A DNA stretch of 51,030 nucleotides from Aquimarina megaterium XH134. GTDB lineage: Bacteria > Bacteroidota > Bacteroidia > Flavobacteriales > Flavobacteriaceae. The notes under the pieces are model-generated. The model was given only the letters and a program-made list of their open reading frames with translations. It searched no databases and was not told the origin of the DNA. This document shows positions 17,347-26,837 of this stretch, piece after piece (within the stretch, counting starts at the first letter, position 1; the number at the start of each line of letters is the position of its first letter). Both the position numbers and the translations under genes were made by a program. The stretch covers positions 1-51,030 of the forward strand of contig NZ_JACB01000064.1 of NCBI RefSeq assembly GCF_000520975.1. The letters are read 5' to 3'.

Positions 17347-18207
17347 ATGAAAAAAGCAATGATTATTGGGGCCTCTCTAGCAATTCTACTATCTTCCTGT
17401 GTTTCACAGAAGAAGTTTTCAGAATTAGAAGCCAAACACAAAGAAACTGAAGATTTATTAAACTCCGCAACGGTTAAATTAAATAGCTGCCTTGAAGAAA
17501 AAGCAAGCTCGACTTCGCAACTTAAAGTGCTTCAAGATCAAGTATCTAATCTTAAAAATCAGAATTCTGCTCTATTAAACAATGTAGGTAACTTAGCCAC
17601 CCTCTCTACTAAAGAAGCAGAAAACCTAGAAAAATCTTTAGAAAGTATTAAAGAAAAAGATTTACAAATTAAAACTATGCAGGATGCTATTACTAAAAAG
17701 GATTCTGTAACCTTAGCACTTGTAACAAGTCTTAAGGGAGCTTTAGGAAATCTTGCTGATGAGGATATCGAGATTAATGTAGAAAAAGGAGTAGTTTATG
17801 TTTCTATTTCTGATAAGTTACTTTTCAAGAGTGGTAGCTATAATGTTTCTGCAAGAGCTCGCGAAGTATTAGGTAAAGTAGCAAAAGTTGTTAATGATAA
17901 GCCAGATATAGAATTCTTAGTAGAAGGTCATACAGATAATGTGCCTATCAAAAACAAAGTACTTTTGGATAACTGGGATTTAAGTGTAAAACGTGCTACT
18001 TCTGTAGTAAGAGTATTACAAAATGACTTTAAAGTTGATCCAAAACGTATGACTGCTGCAGGAAGAAGTTATTATGTACCAGTAACTGATAATAGTTCTG
18101 CTGCAAACAAAGCAAAAAACAGACGTACAAGAATCGTAGTATTACCAAAACTTGATCAATTTTATAATATGATTGAAGATGGTATGAAAAAAGCTTCAGG
18201 GAAATAA
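17347..18207 (+). CDS. OmpA family outer membrane lipoprotein
   Basis: A 286-residue protein. The lipobox LLSSC, with Cys18 as the lipidation site, follows a short signal peptide, so the ATG at 17347 is chosen over an in-frame TTG at 17305. Residues about 25-125 are a Glu/Lys/Gln-rich coiled coil. The C-terminal OmpA-like domain has LLFKSGSYNVSARAREVL, VEGHTDNVPI and NRRTRIVVLP, the peptidoglycan-binding pattern (with the conserved Asp and Arg). It probably tethers the outer membrane to the cell wall. It has its own strong terminator. Confidence 0.92.
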   Translation: MKKAMIIGASLAILLSSCVSQKKFSELEAKHKETEDLLNSATVKLNSCLEEKASSTSQLKVLQDQVSNLKNQNSALLNNVGNLATLSTKEAENLEKSLESIKEKDLQIKTMQDAITKKDSVTLALVTSLKGALGNLADEDIEINVEKGVVYVSISDKLLFKSGSYNVSARAREVLGKVAKVVNDKPDIEFLVEGHTDNVPIKNKVLLDNWDLSVKRATSVVRVLQNDFKVDPKRMTAAGRSYYVPVTDNSSAANKAKNRRTRIVVLPKLDQFYNMIEDGMKKASGK

Positions 18208-18226
18208 AATAATATTTTTCTAATCA

Positions 18227-18263
18227 TACAAAAAGGGAGATCATTTTGATCTCCCTTTTTGTA
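18227..18263. terminator. Bidirectional terminator
   Basis: A perfect 17-bp stem (18227-18243 with 18247-18263) has a TTT loop. Its core is GGGAGATCA preceded by A5 and mirrored by T5. It serves the OmpA gene and possibly the converging lodB. Confidence 0.9.
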
Positions 18264-18288
18264 TTTCATTGGGTAGTATTTTCTTTGA

Positions 18289-19440
18289 TTAATCCAAAAT
18301 AATACCTGTACCATTCTGTCTGGGAAAATTATGAGTTTTGTCCTTACCCCTCTCTTCTCCTTGTTGGAAAAACTTCTTCCAAAAAGAAGATTCTTTCCAT
18401 CTGGATTCTGCTTTGTACAATTCATTTTTCACCAAATAATAACTATCAAAAACAGAAAATAATGTTTTAGAATATGTTACGAACCCTCTTCTCTCACCTG
18501 TTAAGATATAGGATTCTATAGCATCTGAAGCTTCTCTAACTGTATAAATTGCATTAGCTATACCATGAGAAGAAAGAGGGTCAAAAGATAAAGCAGCATC
18601 ACCTACTGCCATCCAATTTTCTCCTGATAAGTAATTGGCTATAGATGAATTTGCATCTGATCCTATAATTTTCACTTCAGATTGTTCTACCAGAAAATCT
18701 TTTAACAAAGTTGTTTTAGATAAAACCGATTGCCAATCAGAATACTCTCTTAGTTTTAGCTGAACAAGGTTTTCTCTATTTGTAAAAATCGACAACACAT
18801 TGGTTTTCTCATCTAAACCAGAAACAATCCCCCACCCGTCTTCAAAAGATTCTACAAATACATCATATGTCAATTTTGGATGTTCTACTTTTGGTAAATG
18901 ACAACTAAAAGAGATAAGGTTGTCATATAACCGAATAGGGATATTTAACTTCTTAAGAATAGCACGATTTCTACCTGTTGCATCAATAATCATTTTTGCA
19001 GTAATGGTTTGTCTTTGATGATTATTTTCTATTTCTACACTAACTTCTTCTTTAGAAATTACCATATTCAACATTTTTTCATAACGCATCACATTCTCAT
19101 CGCATAGTTGTTCGAGATCATCTACTACAGCTTTCTTATTAATTTTTAAACCATTTTTATATGACAATTGAGAGAAAAAATTGTTATTCGATATTCTTGT
19201 ATTTCCCCACATTGAATGATACCCATATGTTTTCTTGATCGCATTTTTTTCAAATACCTTTAGGAGATCAAGAGAATGTAATAAAGGCATTGAAGAAGGA
19301 GGTAATGTTTCTGCCAAAGCAAAGTGCTTCTTCTTACTTTTACGATCCAAAACCAAGTGTTGTATTCCTTTTTTCTTCAAAAGAAATGACAACACTAATC
19401 CTGCAATACCCTTACCTACAATAATAACATCTGTATTCAT
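18289..19440 (-). CDS. LodB-like FAD-dependent oxidoreductase (CTQ maturation)
   Basis: A 383-residue flavoprotein of the halogenase/hydroxylase type. It has a Rossmann motif near the N-terminus (IIVGKGIAGLVLSFLLKKKG), DATGRNR in the middle, and the second FAD motif VGDAALSFDPLSSHGIANAI. Its start shares one base with the stop of the lodA-like gene (TAATG), so the two are translationally coupled. In Marinomonas the homologous LodB/GoxB flavoprotein is needed to form the cysteine tryptophylquinone cofactor of LodA/GoxA. Here the same role is inferred from sequence type and linkage. A stand-alone hydroxylase is the alternative. Confidence 0.83.
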   Translation of the reverse strand: MNTDVIIVGKGIAGLVLSFLLKKKGIQHLVLDRKSKKKHFALAETLPPSSMPLLHSLDLLKVFEKNAIKKTYGYHSMWGNTRISNNNFFSQLSYKNGLKINKKAVVDDLEQLCDENVMRYEKMLNMVISKEEVSVEIENNHQRQTITAKMIIDATGRNRAILKKLNIPIRLYDNLISFSCHLPKVEHPKLTYDVFVESFEDGWGIVSGLDEKTNVLSIFTNRENLVQLKLREYSDWQSVLSKTTLLKDFLVEQSEVKIIGSDANSSIANYLSGENWMAVGDAALSFDPLSSHGIANAIYTVREASDAIESYILTGERRGFVTYSKTLFSVFDSYYLVKNELYKAESRWKESSFWKKFFQQGEERGKDKTHNFPRQNGTGIILD

Positions 19441-21542
19441 TATTTTTTATCAGCTTCTTTTCCGCTATAAGAAACATATACCGTTTTGGGTAATCCTTCT
19501 ATATCTATATCTAATTTTCTACCAGTGACTATTCCTATTTTATCCCATTGATATACCATATTAATGAGTCCGTTAAGGTATCCACCTTCTGCATGATACC
19601 CTATAAAACCTGTATCTGCAGTGTGCAACCAAGCCAAGCGATTTGCATAAATATTACGTTTGGTATCCTCCAAAATATTGGGGTCGAGAAGCTTTTGGTA
19701 GCTTTCCTGAGGAAACACATGTACAGGTAAATTAGCTGCCCACCATGACGGAATAGGATATTGTTTCTCTACAAAAACTGCCTGACAACTACCTGCATCA
19801 GATTGCCACGGAATCCCCATCCATTTGGTAAGATCACCAGGTGTAAGTTTCCACAACCAATTTTTCTCACTTTTGGGATTCATAGATTCACGAATATCTT
19901 CAGAATTCATCTGAAATCCAAAATCATTATAAAATATATCGTTTTGTTCTTTACTGGTAGCAGCATTAAGACGCACTTCTCTTAATCCATAAAACCCATA
20001 TTTAAAAGCTCCTTCGGTTATCCATTGATATATTATACTATTCTCTGCATAAATAAGATTATGCCGCATAGGCCAGGTTAACTCTACTCCTGGATGAAAA
20101 CCTCCACCATATAACGTTTCTAATACAGTTCTGGTCATCAATAATGGCTTTTTAGATTCATCTTTGGCAGCTTCTAAAAATTGACTTTGATAAAATGCTC
20201 CCATCTCATCTATAGTCTGAAAATCAAAATCAGGAGGTGTTTCAAATTTACCATCTTTCCAGTTTTCAAGTTGTTCATAGAGCATTGGCGGAATAGCAAA
20301 CCACTGGGCCGGGCTTCCTGGATAGTCTATAGCATCTCCCGGATAATAAGGAAGTTTTAATTCATCGGTACCACTACCTCGATTTACAACATCAGTTTTA
20401 TCTTTGCTTGGTATTATAGGCTCATTATTATAATGATATGAAGGGTCTCTAAAGAGATCGAATATTTGTTTTCTCACAGCATCTGCTTCTTCTTTTGGTT
20501 CTTTTTTATAGATATATTTAAACTTCCCATCTGCCATAAGTTTATCGATCGTTTCCTTAAATGATGGAGAAAGGAAATCTCCTAGATTAACCCATTGCAT
20601 CCTGTAGAGACGATAAAATATCGGAAATACCAGACTTAACTCGGGAGCATAGCTCTCATTAGCTGCTCCGGCAATTAAATCAAACATCGTAGATATTGGC
20701 TGAATCTGTGGTGCATAATCTGGCGGTGCAGTGGCTACCCAAGCAGAAGATAGTGCATCATCCAAATGATATGTATCTCCACTTTTCTTAGAAACAATAG
20801 ATGCTGTAACTCTTCCATCACATATATCATCATACCAATTAGAGTTGTCTGCAAAATCATTATTAAGATCAGATGGGTTTAGAGAAGCCGAAATACCATC
20901 TGCTCCATAAAAAATTAATGTTCCTTCATCATACTCGATAGTACCAAGGTCAACAGATTTAGAAGAAGTATTCATACTAGCCGCTAATTTACTAACTCCA
21001 CCATTATCCGAAGGAAATTTCCCTCGAATTACCTCACGTTGATCACTAGCATTAACTTTTGTTTTTCCTGGGTGATTCACCAATTCTTTACGATAATCAT
21101 ATCCTCCTTCTACTCTCATGGATTGGTTTAGTACATTAGGATTTCTTCGTTTTGCTCCAATACCAGGTGCCAACTTGTTTTTTACAAAATTTGGAGATAA
21201 GTTTTGATTTTCGGATAGCACAGAGAGGTCCAGACTATTATTAAAATCATACCAAAACGGCTTCTTATTAGCTACTTCTACCGTCCATTCAATATCATAA
21301 TCACTAGCATCTATTTGCTTAACAGGTACTCCATTGTCATCACATTCATAAATATAAAATCGCTGAGCTTGCTTTTTTAAAGCTCCCTCTTCGGTAAGAT
21401 AATGTTGATCTGTATCAAACAAATTAGCCCAGGGAATCTCTGGACTAAAAATAACCTGATCTTTTGTAGCGGGACCGTTTCCTAATCGCGCAATGCCTAT
21501 AGATGGGTAAATTCTGAATTTAGGTAGTTTCCTAGTACTCAT
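19440..21542 (-). CDS. LodA/GoxA-like CTQ-dependent amino-acid oxidase
   Basis: A 700-residue protein whose N-terminus, FRIYPSIGIARLGNGP, is the hallmark of the LodA family (L-lysine 6-oxidase, glycine oxidase). The family makes hydrogen peroxide, ammonia and an aldehyde or keto product, and several members are secreted antimicrobials. Near the C-terminus PWQSDAGSC gives Asp582 and Cys586 in the D-x3-C spacing known for LodA (Asp512/Cys516). The following SWWAANLP (Trp600/601) is my candidate for the Trp half of the quinone. The substrate cannot be assigned from sequence. No classical signal peptide is seen. ATG 21542 is preferred to a GTG 54 bases upstream because the conserved region begins right after it. 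Confidence 0.85.
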   Translation of the reverse strand: MSTRKLPKFRIYPSIGIARLGNGPATKDQVIFSPEIPWANLFDTDQHYLTEEGALKKQAQRFYIYECDDNGVPVKQIDASDYDIEWTVEVANKKPFWYDFNNSLDLSVLSENQNLSPNFVKNKLAPGIGAKRRNPNVLNQSMRVEGGYDYRKELVNHPGKTKVNASDQREVIRGKFPSDNGGVSKLAASMNTSSKSVDLGTIEYDEGTLIFYGADGISASLNPSDLNNDFADNSNWYDDICDGRVTASIVSKKSGDTYHLDDALSSAWVATAPPDYAPQIQPISTMFDLIAGAANESYAPELSLVFPIFYRLYRMQWVNLGDFLSPSFKETIDKLMADGKFKYIYKKEPKEEADAVRKQIFDLFRDPSYHYNNEPIIPSKDKTDVVNRGSGTDELKLPYYPGDAIDYPGSPAQWFAIPPMLYEQLENWKDGKFETPPDFDFQTIDEMGAFYQSQFLEAAKDESKKPLLMTRTVLETLYGGGFHPGVELTWPMRHNLIYAENSIIYQWITEGAFKYGFYGLREVRLNAATSKEQNDIFYNDFGFQMNSEDIRESMNPKSEKNWLWKLTPGDLTKWMGIPWQSDAGSCQAVFVEKQYPIPSWWAANLPVHVFPQESYQKLLDPNILEDTKRNIYANRLAWLHTADTGFIGYHAEGGYLNGLINMVYQWDKIGIVTGRKLDIDIEGLPKTVYVSYSGKEADKK

Positions 21543-21593
21543 TTTATTGGTTTTAAGTTTTCTTAAAGTTAATAAAAATCCTACGGCATTATA

Positions 21594-21609
21594 CACGTAT
21601 TTATACGTG
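21594..21609. promoter_or_regulatory. Palindrome upstream of lodA
   Basis: CACGTAT-TT-ATACGTG is a perfect 7-bp inverted repeat with a 2-base spacer, about 52 bp upstream of the lodA start and between it and the AraC gene stop. It is a candidate operator for the lodA-lodB pair. Confidence 0.45.
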
Positions 21610-21691
21610 GTTTTATACTAAAATCAGATACAATTCATACTTTATACCAATTATAGATTAGTTGTCTAAAGAGGTATTACTAAATCAAAAA

Positions 21692-22558
21692 CTATGCTTT
21701 ATTACTTTGTATAGAAATATAGGTTTTTGGAGTATGCCCCGTAAACTTTTTAAAAGTAGTTGAAAAATATTGTGATGAACTAAATCCTAAGTCAAAAGCT
21801 ACCATAGTAATACTATCTTTCTTCAATAAATCAACTTTTGACTGCTCGATTTTTAACCTATTTATATATTCTTTAGGCGGAATACCCTTGATGTTTTTAA
21901 ACCAAAATTTAAAATATCCCTCAGAAACGTTACAAATACTTGCTAGTTCATCAACATAGATGATACGGTGTAAATTATTCAAAATATAAGTATCGATATC
22001 ATTTAATCTTTTTAAAGGAGGACTATCTTGTTTTCTCTTTGAAAGGATCAATATTTCTAATATAGCCTGAACAATAAGTTGATTTATGGTAATTTCTGAT
22101 AAAATAGTACTACTTGATTTCAGTTCATTTAAAAGTTTTTCGAGGATAAATTTGATCTGAAATGCTCCCTTAAAAACCTGTTCTGAAGTTTTCTCTAACT
22201 CTTTTAGAAGGTATTTTGAATGCTCTTCTGATAAATTACATAATCTATCTCGCTTATCAGAACAATTGATTTGTAGCCAGAATAGCTCTCCTTTATCCTC
22301 AGGATATTCGCCAGTACCATGTTCTTTATTAGGAGGAATAATAAGAATATCATTGCCGTGCAACTGAAATAATTCTTCACCAATTACATAATGTTGCTCT
22401 CCCTTAATGCAAAAACATAGCTCTATAGCATTGCGATGTTCATGTATCGGTAATTGGGGTTGTGCTTTAGAATATTTATAATATCCAAACTGCAAACAAC
22501 CATTAATACCATAATCTGGTAAAAAATGTACTATACGTTCTTCTGCATTTATATTCAT
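21692..22558 (-). CDS. AraC family transcriptional regulator
   Basis: A 288-residue regulator. The N-terminal cupin-like sensor (about 20-130) has HEHRNAIELCFCIKGEQHYV and IIPPNKEHG. The C-terminal double HTH (about 185-283) has LASICNVSEGYFKFWFKNIKGIPPKEYINRLK and VAFDLGFSSSQYFSTTFKKFTGHTP in the usual AraC order. It lies upstream of lodA-lodB on the same strand and divergent from the PhyH-like gene, with an inverted repeat AAGATG/CATCTT (22602-22620) between them. It probably senses a small molecule and controls one or both neighbours. The ATG at 22558 is preferred over a TTG nine codons upstream. Confidence 0.9.
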   Translation of the reverse strand: MNINAEERIVHFLPDYGINGCLQFGYYKYSKAQPQLPIHEHRNAIELCFCIKGEQHYVIGEELFQLHGNDILIIPPNKEHGTGEYPEDKGELFWLQINCSDKRDRLCNLSEEHSKYLLKELEKTSEQVFKGAFQIKFILEKLLNELKSSSTILSEITINQLIVQAILEILILSKRKQDSPPLKRLNDIDTYILNNLHRIIYVDELASICNVSEGYFKFWFKNIKGIPPKEYINRLKIEQSKVDLLKKDSITMVAFDLGFSSSQYFSTTFKKFTGHTPKTYISIQSNKA

Positions 22559-22582
22559 TTTGTATAAAAAAATAAGGTAGTA

Positions 22583-22620
22583 CAAATTTAGAAGATTTAT
22601 TAAGATGTTTTATTCATCTT
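22583..22620. promoter_or_regulatory. Divergent regulator / PhyH-like promoter region
   Basis: On the minus strand TAAATTTG (22590-22583) matches the -7 box for the AraC gene. On the plus strand CATCTTTG (22614-22621) is a one-mismatch -7 box for the PhyH-like gene. The AAGATG/CATCTT inverted repeat (22602-22620) lies between and could be shared by both. Confidence 0.4.
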
Positions 22621-22642
22621 TGGATAAAATCAATACTATAAA

Positions 22643-23365
22643 ATGGACACTATAAAAAATGAATTTTTAACTAACGGGTATACCAAAATAGATCAACTTT
22701 TTGATAACACAGAAGCCGAAAAATTATTAGAGATCTACAATGGTGTATTGAATGATAAGGAAAAAACAACACACTTAAGAAGTGATTTGGCAGGATTGGA
22801 TGAAACTAGTAAAGCAATTGAACGGATCACCCAGATCATGAGGCCAAGTTTGGTAATACCAAAAATACTAGATCATATCGCATATAAAAAGGCATTACAC
22901 TACGCAAAAAAATTACTGGGAGATGATATGGAATTAGATTTTGACATGCTTATTAATAAAGCACCTCGTACTAATACTCCAACCCCATGGCATCAAGATG
23001 CTGCTTATTGGATAAATTTGCCCGATAAAAGAGCTGTAAGTTGTTGGATTGCTTTAGATAATGTGTATGAGAGTAATGGTTGTATGTGGTTTCTTCCGGT
23101 ACCAGATCAACACATATTAAAACATAACAATTTACCAAATGGAGGAGCTTTATATTGTGATACTGATACAACTAATGCGATACCTGTTCCTTTACAGGTT
23201 GGCGGATGTACTTTTCATGATGGTTTTACACTACATTATAGCAAAGGAAACACTACAAATAGTCAACGAAGAGCTTTAATACTAAATTTTAGACCAAAAG
23301 AAATGATAAAATTAGAACGAAACCAGGGAATAGACCATACTGGTGTAAGAAAGCAACGTTCATAA
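22643..23365 (+). CDS. Phytanoyl-CoA dioxygenase (PhyH) family protein
   Basis: A 240-residue member of the Fe(II)/2-oxoglutarate-dependent PhyH family. The iron ligands are visible as the HxD pair in PWHQDAAYW (about residues 115-117) and a distal His in FTLHYSKGN. The 2-oxoglutarate-binding Arg probably lies in SQRRALILNFRP. Members hydroxylate lipids, amino acids or secondary metabolites. Divergence from the AraC regulator and closeness to lodA/lodB suggest that they may share a regulon. The substrate is unknown. Confidence 0.85.
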   Translation: MDTIKNEFLTNGYTKIDQLFDNTEAEKLLEIYNGVLNDKEKTTHLRSDLAGLDETSKAIERITQIMRPSLVIPKILDHIAYKKALHYAKKLLGDDMELDFDMLINKAPRTNTPTPWHQDAAYWINLPDKRAVSCWIALDNVYESNGCMWFLPVPDQHILKHNNLPNGGALYCDTDTTNAIPVPLQVGGCTFHDGFTLHYSKGNTTNSQRRALILNFRPKEMIKLERNQGIDHTGVRKQRS

Positions 23366-23382
23366 AAAGCTTTTTATCTAAG

Positions 23383-24003
23383 CTAGATAATATCAATACT
23401 CCCCTTACCCTCTCTAAGTAATATTGGCTCTCCGCTGGTAAGGTCAATAACTGTAGATGGTATATTATCACCATATCCACCGTCGATCACCATATCCACC
23501 AGATTATCCCATTTTTCTAATATCAATTCTGGGTCTGTAGTATATTCTATTACTTCATCTTCATCATATATCGAAGTAGATACAATAGGATTTCCTAATT
23601 CTTCTACGATAGTTGTGCAAATGGTATTATCAGGAACACGAATACCAACCGTTTTTCTTTTTTTAAAAACCGTAGGTAAATTATTACTCCCCGGAAGAAT
23701 ATAGGTATATGGTCCCGGAAGTGTTCTTTTTAATAATTTAAATGTTGCATTATCAATTTGCCTTACATAATCAGAAAGGTTACTTAAATCTTTACATATA
23801 AAAGAAAAGTTAGCTTTTGCTAGTTTTACACCTTTGATCTGTGCAATTCGTTCCAAAGCTCTATTATTTGTAATATCACACCCTAAGCCATATACCGTAT
23901 CTGTAGGATAAATAACCAATCCTCCATTACGTAAACAATTAACTACTTGTTGTATTTCACGTGGGTTTGGGTTTTCATTGTATAATTTTATGAACTCTGC
24001 CAT
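23383..24003 (-). CDS. tsaC: L-threonylcarbamoyladenylate synthase (TsaC/Sua5/YrdC)
   Basis: A 206-residue YrdC-fold enzyme. It makes threonylcarbamoyl-AMP for the t6A37 modification of ANN-decoding tRNAs. The conserved ligand-binding motifs are present: GGLVIYPTDTVYGLGCDI (KxR-SxN-type pocket), FICKDLSNLSDY, PGPYTYILPG and VGIRVPDN. The length is that of the stand-alone YrdC/TsaC form without the Sua5 extension. YciO, a close paralog of less certain function, cannot be fully excluded. It converges on the PhyH-like gene and follows the helicase on the same strand. Confidence 0.88.
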   Translation of the reverse strand: MAEFIKLYNENPNPREIQQVVNCLRNGGLVIYPTDTVYGLGCDITNNRALERIAQIKGVKLAKANFSFICKDLSNLSDYVRQIDNATFKLLKRTLPGPYTYILPGSNNLPTVFKKRKTVGIRVPDNTICTTIVEELGNPIVSTSIYDEDEVIEYTTDPELILEKWDNLVDMVIDGGYGDNIPSTVIDLTSGEPILLREGKGSIDII

Positions 24004-24078
24004 ATAAAGTGATTGTAAATAAAGATACTATAAAATACAGTATAAAAAACTAATCCTTAGCTTAAGCAATTAGCAATA

Positions 24079-26409
24079 TTATAAAATCTTCAACTTTGCA
24101 AAACGAAGCAATAACTTTTTAATCCCTCCCTTTTCAAAATGAATTTCGGCTTTCTTATCTTGTCCAACTCCTTCAATTTTAATAATTTTTCCTTTACCAA
24201 ATCGCATATGTTCAACTGCCGTCCCTGGTATAAGATCATTATCAAAGAGATTTGTATTAGATGATACATCGGTCGTGTCACTAGATGTAGGTCTAAGTTT
24301 TCTTAGTTTACGTAATTGTTCTTCTGTAGGTTTATGTGCTAATGGTGGTGACCCGGAAACCGGTTTTTTAAGTCTTAGTTTACTCTTATCGACTTCTCCA
24401 AAAATATCAGAATCAATTAATGGTTTATATCGATAACTTTCTATCGGTGTAATATATTCTAAAAATTGCTCATCTATTTCTTCAATAAATCGACTAGGTT
24501 CGGCATCTACCAGTTTACCCCATCGATAACGAGATTGAGTATAGGTGAGATACGCTTGTTTTTCTGCTCGTGTCAATGCTACGTAAAACAGGCGCCGTTC
24601 TTCCTCGAGCTCGCTTCGAGTATTCATACTCATTCCAGATGGAAAAAGATCTTCTTCCATTCCTACGATATACACATATGGAAACTCTAGACCTTTTGCC
24701 AAATGAATAGTCATCAATGCTACTCTATCATCATCTCCTGTATCCTGATCCAGATCTGTGGCCAAAGCTACATCTTCCAAAAATTCTGCTAATGCCCCTC
24801 TTACATCCGCTACTTCTTTCTGTCCTTCTACAAAATCACGTATACCATTAAGCAATTCTTCTATGTTTTCGATCCTGGCAATACCTTCTGGAGTACCATC
24901 TTTTTTAAGTTCTTGTAGCAATCCTGTTTTTTTAGCCACCATTTCTGCTAACACAAATGCATCAGAAGTCTCATTAGTGATTTGAAAACTTTTGATCATG
25001 TTAATAAAGTTTTCTAATCGAGTTTTAGTACCACTATTAATCTTTAAATTAATACGATCTAAATTTTCGATCACCTCAAAAATAGAACGATCATAGTGAT
25101 TTGCTGCAACTATCAGTTTATCTACGGTTGTTGCACCAATTCCTCTGGCTGGATAATTAATTACTCGCTTTAAAGCCTCCTCATCTTTAGGATTAATTAC
25201 TAATCGTAAATACGCCAATACATCTTTAATTTCCTTTCTCTGATAAAAAGAAAGTCCTCCATAGATTCTATATTTTATGTCTCGTTTACGTAACGCGTCT
25301 TCTATAGCCCTGGATTGTGCATTGGTCCTGTACAATACTGCAAATTGCCCATTACCTAACTGATGTTGCATTTGGTTTTCAAAAATCGAACTCGCAACAT
25401 ATCGACCTTCATCTCCATCTGTTAATAATCGATTTACAATTATCTTAGGTCCGTCATCATTAGCAGTCCAAACTACTTTATCCAGTTTGGTTTTGTTTTT
25501 ATCTATAATAGAGTTTGCTGCTTCTACAATATTTTTAGTAGATCTATAATTTTGTTCTAATCGATATTGCTGTACATTATCATAATCTCTTTGGAAATTA
25601 AGAATATTATTAATATTCGCTCCACGGAAAGCATAAATACTCTGCGCATCATCTCCTACCACACAAATATTCTGAAACTTATCAGATAATGCTCTTACTA
25701 TAAGATATTGAGAATGATTTGTATCCTGATACTCGTCTACCAAGATGTATCTAAATCGGTTTTGGTATTTAGCAAGTACTTCGGGAAAACGGTTCAATAA
25801 CTCATTCGTTTTTAATAAAAGATCATCAAAATCCATCGCACCAGCCTTAAAACAACGATCTACATAATGCTCATAAATCTCTCCTAACCTAGGGCGTTTT
25901 GCCATAGCATCGGCTTCTACCAGTTCTGCATTCTGAAAATATGCTTTTACAGTTATTAAACTGTTTTTATATGAAGAAATACGGGAGTATACCTGTTTAT
26001 ATTTATAGATATCCTTATCGAGTCCCATTTCTTTGATTATAGAAGCTACTAATCGCTGGGAATCCTGAGTATCATAAATTGTAAAATTAGACGGGTAACC
26101 TAATTTATCAGCCTCAAACCTTAATATTTTTGCAAATATTGAATGAAACGTACCCATCCAAAGATTTTTAGCCTCGCTTGAACCAACAATACTTGCGATA
26201 CGCTTTTTCATTTCGCGGGCCGCTTTGTTAGTAAACGTTAAGGATAGTATATTAAAAGAATCTACCCCCTTATGCATCAAATAAGCAATACGATATGTAA
26301 GTACTCTCGTTTTACCCGAGCCAGCACCCGCAATAACAATCATAGGACCATCTACCTGAAGTACAGGCGCTCTTTGTGCATCATTTAATTCTGCTAAATA
26401 TTCTTCCAA
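24079..26409 (-). CDS. uvrD: UvrD/PcrA-type superfamily 1 DNA helicase
   Basis: A 776-residue 3'-5' helicase of DNA repair. Walker A reads VIAGAGSGKTR, helicase motif II is VDEYQDTN, motif III is VGDDAQSIYAFRGA, motif IV is EQNYRS, and the late motifs include MTIHLAKGLEFPYV and ALTRAE. The C-terminal linker and Tudor-like end (GTAVEHMRFGKGKIIKIEG) is the PcrA/UvrD RNA-polymerase-binding type. The open frame extends to an ATG at 26532, but those 41 residues are unlike the family. A TTG at 26409 gives the expected MEEYLAELNDAQRAPVL start, so I place it there with moderate confidence. Confidence 0.93.
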   Translation of the reverse strand: MEEYLAELNDAQRAPVLQVDGPMIVIAGAGSGKTRVLTYRIAYLMHKGVDSFNILSLTFTNKAAREMKKRIASIVGSSEAKNLWMGTFHSIFAKILRFEADKLGYPSNFTIYDTQDSQRLVASIIKEMGLDKDIYKYKQVYSRISSYKNSLITVKAYFQNAELVEADAMAKRPRLGEIYEHYVDRCFKAGAMDFDDLLLKTNELLNRFPEVLAKYQNRFRYILVDEYQDTNHSQYLIVRALSDKFQNICVVGDDAQSIYAFRGANINNILNFQRDYDNVQQYRLEQNYRSTKNIVEAANSIIDKNKTKLDKVVWTANDDGPKIIVNRLLTDGDEGRYVASSIFENQMQHQLGNGQFAVLYRTNAQSRAIEDALRKRDIKYRIYGGLSFYQRKEIKDVLAYLRLVINPKDEEALKRVINYPARGIGATTVDKLIVAANHYDRSIFEVIENLDRINLKINSGTKTRLENFINMIKSFQITNETSDAFVLAEMVAKKTGLLQELKKDGTPEGIARIENIEELLNGIRDFVEGQKEVADVRGALAEFLEDVALATDLDQDTGDDDRVALMTIHLAKGLEFPYVYIVGMEEDLFPSGMSMNTRSELEEERRLFYVALTRAEKQAYLTYTQSRYRWGKLVDAEPSRFIEEIDEQFLEYITPIESYRYKPLIDSDIFGEVDKSKLRLKKPVSGSPPLAHKPTEEQLRKLRKLRPTSSDTTDVSSNTNLFDNDLIPGTAVEHMRFGKGKIIKIEGVGQDKKAEIHFEKGGIKKLLLRFAKLKIL

Positions 26410-26837
26410 AGTAACATTATATTTAAAGGCGAAATTTAAGGAAAGAACTACGGTTATGGAAACGTACTTTGCATTTTTTGTAAACAAATCATAGTCAATA
26501 ACTTTTATCGAACACCAATATCTTTTCAACATTGATTAATTATCATGTATATCGTTAACAATCAATTGGTAAATGAAAAATGAATTTCACCTAATATCTT
26601 ATAATTAACAGCGATATATAATACAATATCTATTATTCATTAGAATTAAAACACAAATGAAATTAGTATCTATCTAACTAAGATTATCAACAATAAGAAT
26701 TCTTACAAGTTGATATCTTTTTAATAAAAAATATAGATTAAATGCATTTTTTTAGGATAAAATGTACTATATTTAGCAGAAACGAAAAGTAAACACTAGT
26801 TTTTATTAAAATAAAAATTCAACCAAACTCAGCACTT
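26410..26837. other. 428-bp AT-rich intergenic region
   Basis: It lies between the helicase start (TTG) and a small conserved gene and is divergent for both. I see no further gene. A TATATTTA (near 26771) is a one-mismatch -7 box for the plus-strand gene. If the helicase starts at 26532, the first 123 bases here are coding. Confidence 0.5.
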
